Notes under the pieces: generated by a model
What the model saw: the letters and a program-made list of their open reading frames with translations, nothing else
Databases searched by the model: none
What the model was told of the DNA's origin: nothing
NCBI GenBank assembly: GCA_936450465.1
Contig: OW388293.1
Location: 41,312,982 to 41,376,981 of the forward strand
Length of the DNA stretch: 64,000 nt
Source of the DNA: Gibbula magus
Taxonomy: Eukaryota > Mollusca > Gastropoda > Trochida > Trochidae
Direction of reading: 5' to 3'
Program-made: the position numbers and the translations under genes
Shown: positions 37,358 to 48,220 of the stretch, piece by piece
Layout of the letters: each line of letters begins with the position of its first letter
Numbering within the stretch: position 1 is the stretch's first letter

Positions 37358-37370
37358 TGACCTTTGACCT
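37358..37370 (-). promoter_or_regulatory. Perfect DR1 nuclear-receptor site (copy 1)
   Basis: TGACCTTTGACCT is the complement of AGGTCAAAGGTCA, the ideal direct repeat with one-base spacing bound by HNF4/RXR-type receptors. It lies in the first module of the repeat element. Whether it is bound in vivo is unknown. Confidence 0.45.
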
Positions 37371-37796
37371 TGAATGTGAACATGTGAAAATCATTCACCA
37401 GGTGTATAAGAAAGAAATTAAGCTATCTATATGAGGTGTTAATATCTTCATGGGAAAAAGTTACTTAGTGATTTCAGAACTGGTCAGCATGACCATATCT
37501 CGTGACCTTGACCTTAAAAATTCAAGGTCACACAATCAGTGATCACTTTTCATTGTGTATCACAATCATGTAATGATTCAAAGTGTTAATAGTTGAAATA
37601 AGACATTTTCGCAAAAGCATGCTTAAGTTGTGACCTCGCTATGACCTTGACCTTTGACGGATGTTAGTGAAAACCTTTTCAAATCTTGGCCTTTCTCCAT
37701 AGTTGATATACACCAAATAAGAGCCTGATAGGACAAATATTTTTCAAGTTATCGTGTTTACAAGGATTTTTTTAGCGATTTCAGAACTCGTGACCT

Positions 37797-37809
37797 TGAC
37801 CTTTGACCT
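37797..37809 (-). promoter_or_regulatory. Perfect DR1 nuclear-receptor site (copy 2)
   Basis: A second exact TGACCTTTGACCT lies at the equivalent place in the second module. It is preceded by CTCG, whereas copy 1 is preceded by CATGAACT. Further half-sites (TGACCT) lie upstream in each module. Confidence 0.45.
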
Positions 37810-38293
37810 TGAATGTGAACATGTCAAAAAAATTCCCCAGGGGTATAAGTAAGAAATTATGTATATGAGTTCTCAAAACCTTATTGGAAAAAAGTTATAG
37901 CCAATACAAAACGCGGCGGCGATGGAAACTGCACAAAAACTGATAGCAGCTCCGACTTAGTCGGAGCTGCTAATAATATTAATTTTGTTTTCAGTTTTTG
38001 ATGTGAAGAAGCAAGAGATGGTCCCTTAAAGTGATGTTTCTACACTGATGTAACCCTCTCTTTAACACTGTAAAACCCTTGAAAGTATCGCAGTGATTGA
38101 TGAAACACATTCACATATAAGTTTTTAAATTCACTGTTACATCCAATTTGAATATCCTGAAACTTTCTTGTTATTATCAGACACTCTATTCTGAAGTGCA
38201 AAAGAAACATCCCCACTTTTTAAGGGTGTAGAAGATGAAATACTGGTGTCAGAGAAAGTAGATTTTGAATGTTTTTGATAAACACATGTCTTG

Positions 38294-38656
38294 TTAAAGG
38301 CGCTGTAGCACGTTTTTTGCAAAATTTATTTTTTCAAATTTCTCATTTATAATGATTGTTTATGTCATTTATATTTACTTTACAGGGTAAAACATCTTAT
38401 TACACAAACCAATGATCCGTAGTGGTAATAACGGTGTTGCGTATAAAGCCAAAATTACATGGCAGCCATTTTATTGTGAACACATTTTATTATATTCGAA
38501 TGACAAAAAAAATTCCCATGGCTTTACGGAACCATGTACACTCATTTGCAACTTGATTTTCCGAAGAGAGAAGGGTGTTTTACTATAGTTGACATTATTT
38601 TTCAAATACATTTCATCGACTTATTTCAGCAAAAAAATGTGCTACAGCGCCTTTAA
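38294..38656. mobile_element. TTAA-flanked MITE (copy 4), 363 bp
   Basis: Ends TTAAAGGCGCTGTAGCACG (38294) and TGTGCTACAGCGCCTTTAA (38656) match copy 1 in length and orientation. The bodies differ at only scattered positions. It lies in the long ARRDC intron, about 400 bases downstream of an exon donor. Confidence 0.85.
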
Positions 38657-39060
38657 GAAGTACTCACAATTTCATACATCAGAGTATGATACTTTTATTT
38701 GTATGTCTGTCTTCTGTAATCACTTTGGGTGCAGAAATTGCTTTTTTAAAATGGTTTTGGCATTTTTATGTTTAAAATTTATAAAATGTATAAATTTATT
38801 CAATAATAGATGTTGTCGATATAAAAACATCTTGGACTTCAATTTGTTGAGGCATCTTTACTGTAGTACGTCATAATATACAGAACAAATAATGTTGTGA
38901 AACTTCAAATTTAGTAGTAGTTTTCAGCAATATGTATCGCTCATTGATTGAAATATCTTGTGTTTTGTACGACAACATTTCTTATGGACACAAGTTTACA
39001 CATCAGCACTCAATTCCAATTGCAGCACCTGAAGTCCAACCTGTATGAAGACAAACTGAC

Positions 39061-39243
39061 CTGTATAAGAGACACCTGCGTGGCTGCTATTCTCCTTGTG
39101 CTGAGATTCTTAATCTCTGCCCAGACCGGAATGGCCTCCTTTAGTGTATAGCCCTTCCTGTCTAGTCTCAGGGTCGCAGTCACCGTCCCTGCCACACAGC
39201 ACCAAGAACCCACCGCCTCAAACGTGTCGTTCTCCACCGGTAG
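39061..39243 (-). CDS. ARRDC alpha-arrestin, third recognised exon (start of Arrestin_C)
   Basis: The exon is 183 bases, 61 codons, phase 0 at both ends (acceptor CCGTTCTGCAG/CTACC, donor ATACAG/GTCAGT). It reads LPVENDTFEAVGSWCCVAGT, then VTATLRLDRKGYTLKEAIPV, then WAEIKNLSTRRIAATQVSLI, ending in Q. The W-C-C pair followed by a strand and R-x-G-Y-x-x-x-E-A-I-P-x-x-x-E-I-x-N-x-S-x-R is the characteristic opening of Arrestin_C in ARRDC2/3/4-type proteins. The downstream intron is about 13.2 kb and full of mobile elements, far longer than the other introns recognised in this gene. Confidence 0.93.
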
Positions 39244-39249
39244 CTGCAG

Positions 39250-40525
39250 AACGGTGAATATATATTAGAGTGGAAAGCATTCTTGCTTTGTCAGATAAGT
39301 AAAACTGTGATATAGTGATTTTTTTATAACCAAATAAAGAAGAAAGACATTATTTCTTCAAGCTTCGATATTGTGAAGAGCTTTTGTTTGTATATACAAT
39401 TATCTGAATGGAAATGTGAAAGCTATGGTTACCTTGGTTCTGCTGCCTAAAGTACATTGCTACAAAATGGTACATGTGTTTGGTCTATCACCAAATATTA
39501 TTTCTGTTGTCAGTTTCATAGTTTTCCGAAATACAGCAACAGAAAATAGAATGGTATGGCCATTGGTTGGTCCAGAAGGGGAGACGATCGGGGTGGGACA
39601 GGCAGTGGGGCAGTGAGTGATCTTCCCTTTAACTCCAACCCCCCCCCCTGAATTTTTTTGGTTCTGCCTAAGAAAACGGTTTAATTTTGTGATCACAAAC
39701 TATATTTTCAGGAACATATTTTCTTTGTTTAATTGACTTATATTGTATTCTGATAATTATTAAACAATGGAAAAACAGAATCACTTCTGTTGATGACCAT
39801 TAGGGTGAAAAACTGAAGAGCTTATCTTCATATGGAGGTCAACTTTATTACAATGATAATACCCACTAAACCTTACATTGAAAGTTGTCAAAAGAAGGAA
39901 ATCATATAGAATTGGTGAAATAATGATGATAATGGATCCGAAATTGGCTTGATGGTTCATTTCTTTTCCAAATAGATCTCATTTTGCTACAATATCCATT
40001 CTATTGCCATGAATTGTATACCTAACTGCAATCGCAAATAACATTAACGGTTCCATAATGGTAATGGTTGAGGCCAATGGATCCATTTTTGGCATTCATG
40101 ATCACATTGTGAGTTAAAATACCCTTTTCATTGTCATAAACTGTATCCTAAACAAAACTCATTCCAAGTAGGAAAATAGAAGAAATTGCAGAAAACACAT
40201 ACAAAATGGCCATCAAGATACTGCTTTCGGTGGCTGAGTCTCATTTTAAGGTCCATGAATCTTTCAACACTGGGTAATATGTTTTGAAGATTGCTTATTT
40301 CGATGAACAATGTATGTTTTATAACAATTGAGAAAACAAAAGCAAGCTTAATTAGATAAACAAAACTGATGACAATGCACTTATGACTGCCATCAAAGAT
40401 ACTGTTGAATGTGGGTCAAAACTGAGGTCAAAATACATAAAATATCAATTATTGATTATAATGTGTTCAAAATTGCAGTCATAAAGAAGAAAGGCAATAA
40501 TGCTGTTGAGGGTCATTGAGATACT
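39250..40525. other. ARRDC intron with weak old repeats
   Basis: The stretch 39.78-40.45 kb shows loosely repeated phrases such as ATGGCCATCAAxATACTG and GTCAAAACTGAGGTCAAA. A poly-C run (39641-39648) is present. No exon was seen. Confidence 0.4.
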
Positions 40526-40528
40526 TAC

Positions 40529-40755
40529 TGAAGAATCTGGTTCAGAATTCAGGTCAAGGGCGCCGATGACTGCAAATTTACTGGTTCGTTCATGATGGGG
40601 GCCGCCGGGAGAATAGATTGTCATTCTCACGAAATACCGCAATCGGCCATGCTTTCCTTTGAAGGAAGATGGCAATTTTGGTGGAAGTACAAATTCAAAT
40701 GGAAAGTAATGAGATCCTGGATGCAATAGCCCCTCGTCATCAATTTGTTTTTCAC
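40529..40755 (-). CDS. ARRDC alpha-arrestin, second recognised exon (Arrestin_N core)
   Basis: This is the most diagnostic exon of the gene. It starts after TTGTTGCAG in phase 1 and ends at TCA/GTAAGT in phase 0, for 227 bases. It reads GEKQIDDEGLLHPGSHYFPF, then EFVLPPKLPSSFKGKHGRLR, then YFVRMTIYSPGGPHHERTSK, then FAVIGALDLNSEPDSS. The Arrestin_N signature L-x-P-G-x-H-x-F-P-F-x-F-x-L-P-x-x-L-P-S-S-F-x-G-x-x-G-x-x-R-Y is complete. The F-A-V-I-G-x-L-D-L-N segment is the usual link towards Arrestin_C. The intron to the exon above is about 2.7 kb and the one below about 1.3 kb. No frameshift or stop interrupts it, so it looks functional. Confidence 0.95.
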
Positions 40756-41399
40756 CTGCAACAACAGAAGATGAAATCACACCATCGTGTTTACTCAAGG
40801 AAAGTAAATATCTCGTCTCTCTTTGACTCGGAGCTACAGGCACAAATTATTTGGCTGATATGTATAAGAAGATGCCTGAAGTTGCAAGAACATCTGATTG
40901 ATGGGTCTTTGGGTGGTCCTCATATTTCAGAGAAAACATGGATTAGTTATGTAGTTAAGTATATTTATATACATATACATATATACATCCTGTTTTAAGT
41001 TAGGAATTAAGAATCTTTGTGATGAAATGTTTACTTTGTAGATGTTAATCATTTCCTTATCAAGTTTTGTTTATTTGGAATTGAAATGAAATTATACAAA
41101 GAAAAATAATTGTATATACCGGTAGGTTGATTTGGTTTTTGGAAGTCAAAATGAAAAATTTGCTGAGATTGATACTACCCTACTGAACAAGCAAAATCAG
41201 CATAAATAGCTTTGTCAAAGGGACATAAATACAACTAAGGTATATTTGTGGAGACAAAGTTTGAGGGGACATTTGTGCATGTATGCCATGAAAAGAACTT
41301 GTAAATTTAAAAGTTATTGCTTTGAATGTTATACTAATAAGTATTAATAGCCCAATTGTACAAACAGGAGTATCTGTTGTCTCCAAAAGAATATACCTG

Positions 41400-41690
41400 T
41401 GTTGTTCTGTTTAAAATACATTGTACCAAAAGAAATCTTTAGCCTTGGATACAACCGAGCATATGTAACAAGATGGTTGCAATGAATCTTTCAGCTAAGA
41501 ATACTTCTCTAGAACATTTATCTTGGTTCATTTGAGACAGAAGTATCCTCTATAAGATTGTACATTGTACCAGTGCAATCTTTGAGTCTGAGCATATGTG
41601 ACATGACAGCTACTATGAATCTTTAAGTTCAGAACACTTCTTTTGAACTTTGATTTTCACCATAGACTCAATCCTCTGATGCAACAGCAT
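41400..41690. repeat. Degenerate duplication
   Basis: GAGCATATGTAACAAGATGG then TTGCAATGAATCTTTCAG (about 41458) recurs as GAGCATATGTGACATGACAG then CTACTATGAATCTTTAAG (about 41590). The spacing is about 132 bases. Confidence 0.55.
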
Positions 41691-43079
41691 GTTAAATTCC
41701 AAATTTCCTGTCTGCAATACACATGGACACCAATGATGTCAAAAACATTAAGATAATCCAAACATGTAACATTTTAGTTTGTTTATATTGATTGCATATG
41801 AAGGAAAAGGATAACAATTGGACTACAACCTTCAGAACATCAGACGAAAACAAAATGACCATAAACCCTATGAAGTAGGCATAAAGAAATGGAACAAAGG
41901 TATCAAATCAACATAAACTTTTTAAAGAAGAGACTCAAATCTAAATATTAGTCTCTTGCTGCAGATTTGACCTTCAAATACCAACTTCAGAGAGGCTGCA
42001 CTTAAATACATGGAAGCAACAACGAGTCTATCGACATGTTTTAAGAGCGGCAATGACGTAAAGGGAACCAGACTAAGCACACATCTGAAGAATGACAACC
42101 CTAAAAAAAGGTCTCAGTACACAATTTATTGTCAACACCGATCGAAAAACAGGTTTTTGTGTTTAAAGATAATTGATGCCAGTCTTTCAGGATGGCAGTA
42201 CAAGTATTTTAATGAGGAAACAAGATAAACATGTCATGGTTTTATCCATCCACTTCCAGATAAAGCTTTTCTAATGAAGGACCTACAGCTCTTTTCACTC
42301 ACGATCAATAAATATATACGAGTTTGACAGGTAGTAAAAACCATTCACTGTAGTGTTGAGTAATTTACTGGAAAGCATTTACCGCAGGTTCCCTTACCGA
42401 CAACAAGGTCTTTGTATGCTCATCTGTTAGGTTGGGTGGATTTGTTACCTGGTTCTATGTAGTCTTCTTGGATTAGAACATTTCAAGGAGAAGTGTGTAA
42501 GATCATGTTGCTTACTTGCCTTGACCAATATACATCCAATAAAATGCTAAAACTACAAAATTTGGAAATATAGACAGATTCTCTGAATTATAAGGAACTT
42601 GAAGAATGTAAAAGGTAATACAATGTTGATGTTTGTAAAGTGGTGCATGCATATTTAAGGTATGGATTTCAATACAACAGAAACCCACTTTGTACCATAA
42701 AGGTCCTGCAGACTTCTTCAACCTCGGTATCTTGTGATTTGTGACCAAGTTTCACAAAGGTCCCTTAGACTAAGGGTGCTGATAGTGATAACATTGAATT
42801 CCGATCAACTTATAGACTGTCACGAGGTCTCCAATAGGAACAAGGTTTGTTCAAGTGAAGGTCATCTTGAGGAACAATAGAACAACATTTCTTGCCAATT
42901 CATCAAAAGATTCAGCGACATGCTCATTGAAAACCATCAATTCATGATTCATTCCATAGCTACATGTAAGGGTTTAATACTTGAACCACAAACTTTTCAA
43001 CTTATTTATTTCAAACAGAGATTATATATTTATTTTATATTTACTTACTTACTTACTCTTAGCACAAATTTCATTCTAT

Positions 43080-43400
43080 AGCTGTCTCAGCAATACCTTT
43101 CGAACCACAGACTTAGATCTTTTTGCTTAACTATGAAAACACATTTTTTAACAAACAAACCTGACAACTATTGAAACATCATTACCAACATCTGTACCAC
43201 AAATTTTATACCTACCATAAAATAGGGCATCGCTACTCATTCTGCCAGAACTATCATCAACATTGCCACAACTATCATCGAAATAACTCTACCACAGATT
43301 TTATACCTACCATAATATAGAGCATCTCAACAAAATCATCCAGACTTCATAATCATCACAACAAATCCCTGTTGAACCACAGACCTTACATCGCTTACCA
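43080..43400. repeat. Degenerate tandem repeat next to ARRDC exon 43.5 kb
   Basis: ACCACAxATTTTATACCTAC then CATAAxATAGxGCATC occurs at about 43196 and 43290. Weaker relatives starting GAACCACAGACxT lie at about 43101 and 43374. The period is about 94 bases. Confidence 0.6.
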
Positions 43401-43458
43401 AATACCTCTCTGTATATGCGATATATCCCATAAACACCTAAAAGTAGGTAATTATTAC

Positions 43459-43569
43459 CTTTAATGGGCAGCACGGTTGTGTAGTTAAACACCTCCTCGT
43501 CCGAGGCCTGTATATCACTCGATGTCATCCATTCCACCTTGGCTTCACCAATAGCTTCAAGACAAACAC
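43459..43569 (-). CDS. Arrestin domain-containing protein (alpha-arrestin/ARRDC), first recognised exon
   Basis: This exon encodes part of the Arrestin_N fold. Alpha-arrestins are membrane-trafficking adaptors that link cargo to ubiquitin ligases. Visible on the minus strand are an acceptor (TCTTTGCAG/GTGTTT), 37 codons' worth of sequence reading GVCLEAIGEAKVEW then a variable loop and EEVFNYTTVLPIK, and a donor (AAAG/GTAATA). The pattern G-V-x-L-x-x-x-G-E-A-K-V-E-W is typical of the second and third beta strands of ARRDC proteins. The exon starts and ends in phase 1, so the terminal G joins GT of the next exon to give ...PIKGEKQ.... The preceding exon, which should carry the start Met and the Y-x-x-G-x-x-V-x-G strand, was not found. 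Sequence immediately upstream on the transcript (43.7-44.7 kb) contains decayed copies of this exon's acceptor. Confidence 0.9.
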
Positions 43570-44690
43570 CTGCAAAGACAAGAACAGCATTAAGAAATAC
43601 AAAATTGGAATCAATCATTTTTGTGTGAATTGTGTGATTTTGTTATTTGTGCAAACATTTCACACATGCCACACATAAAGCGCAAGAGCACAAATTAGAA
43701 ATATAGAACTTGGAAGTCAAATAATCAGTTTCTGTGACATTAGTGACCTTTTTATACAATCAGTTTCTGTGACATTAGTGACCTTTTTATATCTATGTAA
43801 AGGCCTCCAGACAAACACCTGCAAGAACAAGAAGAGGATATCAAATAAATTTTTATAAAACCTAGAATCTATAAATGTTTGTAGAATTTGTGACCTTTTT
43901 ATTCAACCACATAATTGTCCCAATAGCTTTGAGACATACACCTGCAAGGAAAAGAGGGAATCAGAAATATAAAACTTTTATTCAATCAATACTTGTGAAA
44001 TTGTTTACTTCAAAGCCTTTAAATGCATTTTCCAAATAGCTTCTAGACACACACCAGTAATGAGAATTAGAAATATAAAACTTTGAATCAATGATTTTTT
44101 GTGAAATATATGATTTTGTTTCTTCTACCTACATTTTAAAAAAGCTGAAGACAATCACAAGAAGAGTAAATGCACGAATCAGAAAGGTCTAACTATCACT
44201 TTCTGCGACATCTGTAAGCATTTTATATCTCTATAGGTTTTCTAATAGGCAATAGGCATGCACATGCAAGGACAAGAACTAAATATAAAACTTGGAATCA
44301 AGAAGTTTTTGTGAAATTTCTGTTTATTTTATCACTTAAAATGCATTTTTACAAAATGCCGCGAAGACAGGAGAGGCATATTAGGAATTTGATAATTCCT
44401 AGAATCAACCTATTAACAAATTTGTAATTTGTGACCTTTTTATTTCTATATTCATGCTCTGTTTGATTTAAATTAAATTCCTTTTAGGATAATAAAATTT
44501 TATCTTATCTTAACTTATAAATATTTTCGAACAGCTTTCAGACATACACCTGTGAGGACAGAAGTGAGCAAACCAGAAATATAAACTTTGAAATGAATCA
44601 ATTTTGGTGACATTTTTTACTTCGAAGCTTCCAAATGCATTTTCCCAAAAACTTCTGCACCTGCACCTGCAATGAGAATTACAAATATAC
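43560..44690 (-). repeat. Degenerate array of copied ARRDC splice acceptor / exon starts
   Basis: Seven related units each carry the complement of a pyrimidine tract plus TTGCAG/GTGTxTGTCTxxAAGC. The functional one is at 43569. Others have their motif near 43816, 43939, 44052, 44261, 44547 and 44658. Units at 43816, 43939, 44547 and 44658 keep an AG/GTG acceptor; those at 44052 and 44261 have lost it. Flanking intron phrases (AGAAATATAAAACTT, GAATCAATxATTTTTGTGA) are also shared, so this is duplication of an intron-exon boundary segment and not chance similarity. Confidence 0.75.
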
Positions 44691-44699
44691 AAATATAAA

Positions 44700-46190
44700 A
44701 GTCCTGTGAATTTTTTTTAGTTTTGCCAGTTGTCTCATCTCATTGCTGTACGTGTTTAAAATCAACATTTGCAATTTAACATCATGGGTTAAGACCTTTA
44801 AAAACTTTTAATCACTCAAAACTTGTCTTCTTGAAATTTTTTAAGATACTTTTGTCACAGTTAATGTATTTCCTCAGGTGTTTTTTTCTTCTTCAGAAGG
44901 ATGGCACTGAACCATTACCGTCCAAGTTGAGACATTTTACAATCCAAATATGGAAACTAATCAGAACACGAACCAGAGTTTGTCTACTTTTTGAAATGTG
45001 TTGTAGGATTCTTGTAGAGGTTACTTCAATGTGGTTATTCAGAATAATGGAAAAAAAACAGAGACCAAAATCAAAACAGAGACAATTCAATCCAAGTTTA
45101 TCAAATCTGCCCATTTGTACTTTTGTTTCATGAGAACACTACAATTTAAACTTTAAAACTTGATAAAAACATTTGCTTACTTCTTAAATTGTCAATAGTT
45201 GCATGATTTGTTTTTCGAAATTAGTTCTGATTTCACAATCAAAATACAAACAATACAAGAAATTTTGAAACATCCCTCTAGCTTCTTTCAAGCAATGATG
45301 AGTTTGACAAAAACAAACCAAGAACAATCTGCTGTCAAAAATGTGTATTTCTGACACTGTGAGTAGATTATTTTCACAAATCTTTCTGCTGTTCAGCTGT
45401 CTTTCATTTCAGATGAAAGAAGTGATGAAATAAAAGGAGTTGGTACTACTAAACAGTATAAACACAAAAGAACTATTAAAGTGGTTGATACTGTTAATCC
45501 TTTCATATTTTTTTTTAAAACAGTCGCTTCAACTCTTTTTGTAATAAGGAGTGGTAAAATGGTAACAGATCCAAAGGAGGGTTCAACAAGGGATTCAAAC
45601 CCTACCCCCAATTTTGTGAATATGTGATGCCTGTTTACATATAACTATTAATCTGCACTCTCAGGTATAGCATTTGGAATTCATCTTCACAATAATACCC
45701 TGGTGACAGTGTCCATGCAACTAATGGCTCTGTTTTTATATAATCAACACATCTGAGGCTATTCTCACATTGAAAGTAACTGATAAACACATTTAAACAT
45801 CTCCTTTATTGTAATTAATGCACTTAAAATAGCAGATAACTGAATTAGAGGAATGTTGACAGTCTTCTTCATCATCCAAACTTAACAAAATAATGAATAA
45901 TGTTAACTGAATTAAGTATTGTGAAAAAACTGTGGGCGTTATCACAAACAGACGTGGAGGTGGCGGATACTTTAACAACAATCTAATTCTCGCACATGTA
46001 TCTGGTGTATAAAAATCTCATACATCCGAGCCGAAACTAACAAGAACATCACAACGCAATCACTCAAAATGATTAATTTTGTATGATAAAGTAGTTAATT
46101 TGTTCTGCATGAAGTAATCAATTCTAAAACAAGGTATCCATTTTGCAGAGAAATAAATTACAACGTTCCAGATTGCACAAAAAGCTGACA
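44700..46190. other. Noncoding stretch
   Basis: No exon is supported on either strand. ORFs at 44831-45133 (plus) and 45393-45611 (minus) have no motif or splice context. A B-box-like GGTTTGAATCCC is present on the minus strand near 45600, but without a matching A box. Confidence 0.4.
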
Positions 46191-46359
46191 GAGCCCATCT
46201 ACGGTATCTCTAACAGCGTTAACTCTCGGCTTTTGCCGTTATAAATTACACCTCTGCAGCGATGCTGATGTCGGCAAAATTAAAGTTGTGGAAATATATA
46301 TGGTGGTTCTGAGTGATGAATCTCAATTTAAAACTTTTCTGTTCATCAGTGCCAGAGCC

Positions 46360-46860
46360 CTCTCCATTAGCCAGAGTTAGCCAGTGCTAGTCCAATGGCA
46401 ATCTCGCAAGCAAATGAATTAGTGTCGGAGAAAGGCAGTTATCATCCCGAAACTGTTGCAAGCTGTTCTTGAACTTTATGAATTACCTACACTTGAGCAC
46501 CCACTAACCTATAGCCGGAGATGGAGACGAGATTAACATGCACTTCTTGCTAGCCTGCATATTTGTGTCTGTAATGTATTCCTAGTATCTGAGTAATACA
46601 CTTGTATCACTGAATCAGTTATCAAACTTTATTATTTCCTTTCTGTTATATATAGTTATCATGTCAAAACTGCTTCAAGATGTTCCCAAGCATCATGAAT
46701 TATTTCAACTCCAGCACCCAATAACCTTTTCGTTGGAAATGGTAATGGGATTATGAATATTTGTCTCAAAAACATATTCTGATATCTGAAAAAAAGCAGC
46801 TGTATTCTTGAAACTGTTGTCAAATTTTACAAATTGCCTGTCCAGCCATGACTATATTCC
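46360..46860. repeat. Degenerate tandem duplication
   Basis: The run GTTCTTGAACTTTATGAATT then ACCTACACTTGAGCACCCAC (about 46453) is echoed at about 46680 by TGTTCCCAAGCATCATGAAT then TATTTCAACTCCAGCACCCA. A third, weaker echo follows at about 46805. Spacing is roughly 230 bases, then less. Confidence 0.5.
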
Positions 46861-47779
46861 AAATAACAATCATATGAAATTGATTATTATTCTATTCTTA
46901 GGTAAAAAAAAACCTTATTCAAATAGCATGAAAGAAAGTAATTGCTAAAAGATCAATAAAGCAATTTGATGTAGGCTTTCTAAAAGCAAGAAATACATCA
47001 AATGATTAAAACAATGGCTTCCATATTTACTATAACAACATAATTTGCAAATGGCCTGTACAGTCCCCTTAACCCCTATGATGAGAACATTTGAAGGTTT
47101 GCTCAGGCCTGAAAACTAGATTGCTGTCCCCTATTTTGTATGCACCTTTGACCTCATAAACATTTCCAAAACCGAAAAACTCAAGAAATACATACAAGTT
47201 TTACGAGAAACCTTCATAGAATCAAAGCAAAAACTGGCAGCAATTAGCATATCAATTCATATGATTTGATAAAATATTCACAATTGTAAAAACCATAAAA
47301 AGAGATTTCAAGAAGCACAATTGCATTACCATGAATACATCTGGAAAGAGTTTTACCACCTTCATAGTAAAAAAACAAGGTCTATTATACCAGCGATGAC
47401 CATTAGGCTGCAAGGGTTATCAAACACAGATGTACAATAATAGGTTCAATTTCCTACACCTCTTTCCACGTCCATTCCAGCCATAAATATAGCATAACGC
47501 CTCCTTACAAACTAAACATGTCTTTGAAGATAATGGAAGATACTGGTTATGGAATGCTGACCAAATTGTTGCAAAGAATTGGTACATTCCAGACAGTGTT
47601 TTTCTATTTGCCAGCACTTAGAGTTAGTGGACAGTTGCTTGTTGCAGCCAGGGTCATTTGGGTAAACATGGCTTATTGGAGTCTTGGCAAACTTGACTTC
47701 AAATTGAATTTCTCTATAAGGATTATTTTACTAAAGGTCACTTTCATGTGATGATACAAATTTGTCATTGTCACTAACA

Positions 47780-48220
47780 TTATCATGTGTAACAATGTTT
47801 TATTATATGACGAGCAGTGAAATACTGGGAATTATCAGTGAAATAAACTGTTTATCAGACTACAGTGAAAATAACTTATATTTTCACTGCGAACGGTGAC
47901 TGATATAATTTGACGTCATAAAACAATGGTCTCACACGGCGAATTGGCTTATGACGTCACAGTGTTACTGTGGTGATGGGCTGTTCCTAGCGGCCGCTCG
48001 GCGTGAAAACGACCCTTTTCGGACGTAATTACATGGATAATATCATATAATAAATAGAATATCCGTCAATTCTTGACAAATACCATGTTTATCTCATCTC
48101 GTGAGGTAGAAAAGTTATATATTTTCACTCGTGGCTGCGCCACTCGTGAAAATATAACCTTTCTACCTCACTCGATGAGATAAACATGGTATTAGTCAAG
48201 AAAAGACAGATATCCTCTAT
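47780..48220. mobile_element. CRE-containing element with a 50-base-arm hairpin
   Basis: The terminal part 48070-48203 is a near-perfect hairpin. The left arm runs from TTCTTGACAAATACCATG through GTGAGGTAGAAAAGTTATAT to TTTTCACTCGTGGC; the right arm is its inverse around a TGC loop at 48136-48138. A smaller hairpin CAGTGAAAATAACTTATATT then TTCACTG lies at about 47863-47889. Perfect CRE octamers are at 47911-47918 and 47952-47959. No ORF is present. The left boundary is uncertain. Confidence 0.65.

Larger units (their letters stand above)
36840..37975. mobile_element. TGACC-rich repeat element ending in a perfect palindrome
   Basis: The element starts near GCAGAGCAGCTCCGAAACTT (36868) and ends with the perfect 27-base palindrome at 37945-37971 (AGCAGCTCCGACT, T, then its inverse). 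The body holds two copies of a module of about 330 bases; AAAAGCATGCTTAAGTT at 37174 recurs at 37613, 439 bases apart. It is dense in (G)TGACCTTGACCTTTGAC. No transposase frame is present. Exact boundaries and any target duplication are not resolved. Confidence 0.6.

Noticed and set aside
45588..45612. B-box-like GGTTTGAATCCC on the minus strand
   Set aside because: No A box or tRNA fold at the required distance, so neither a tRNA nor a clear SINE.
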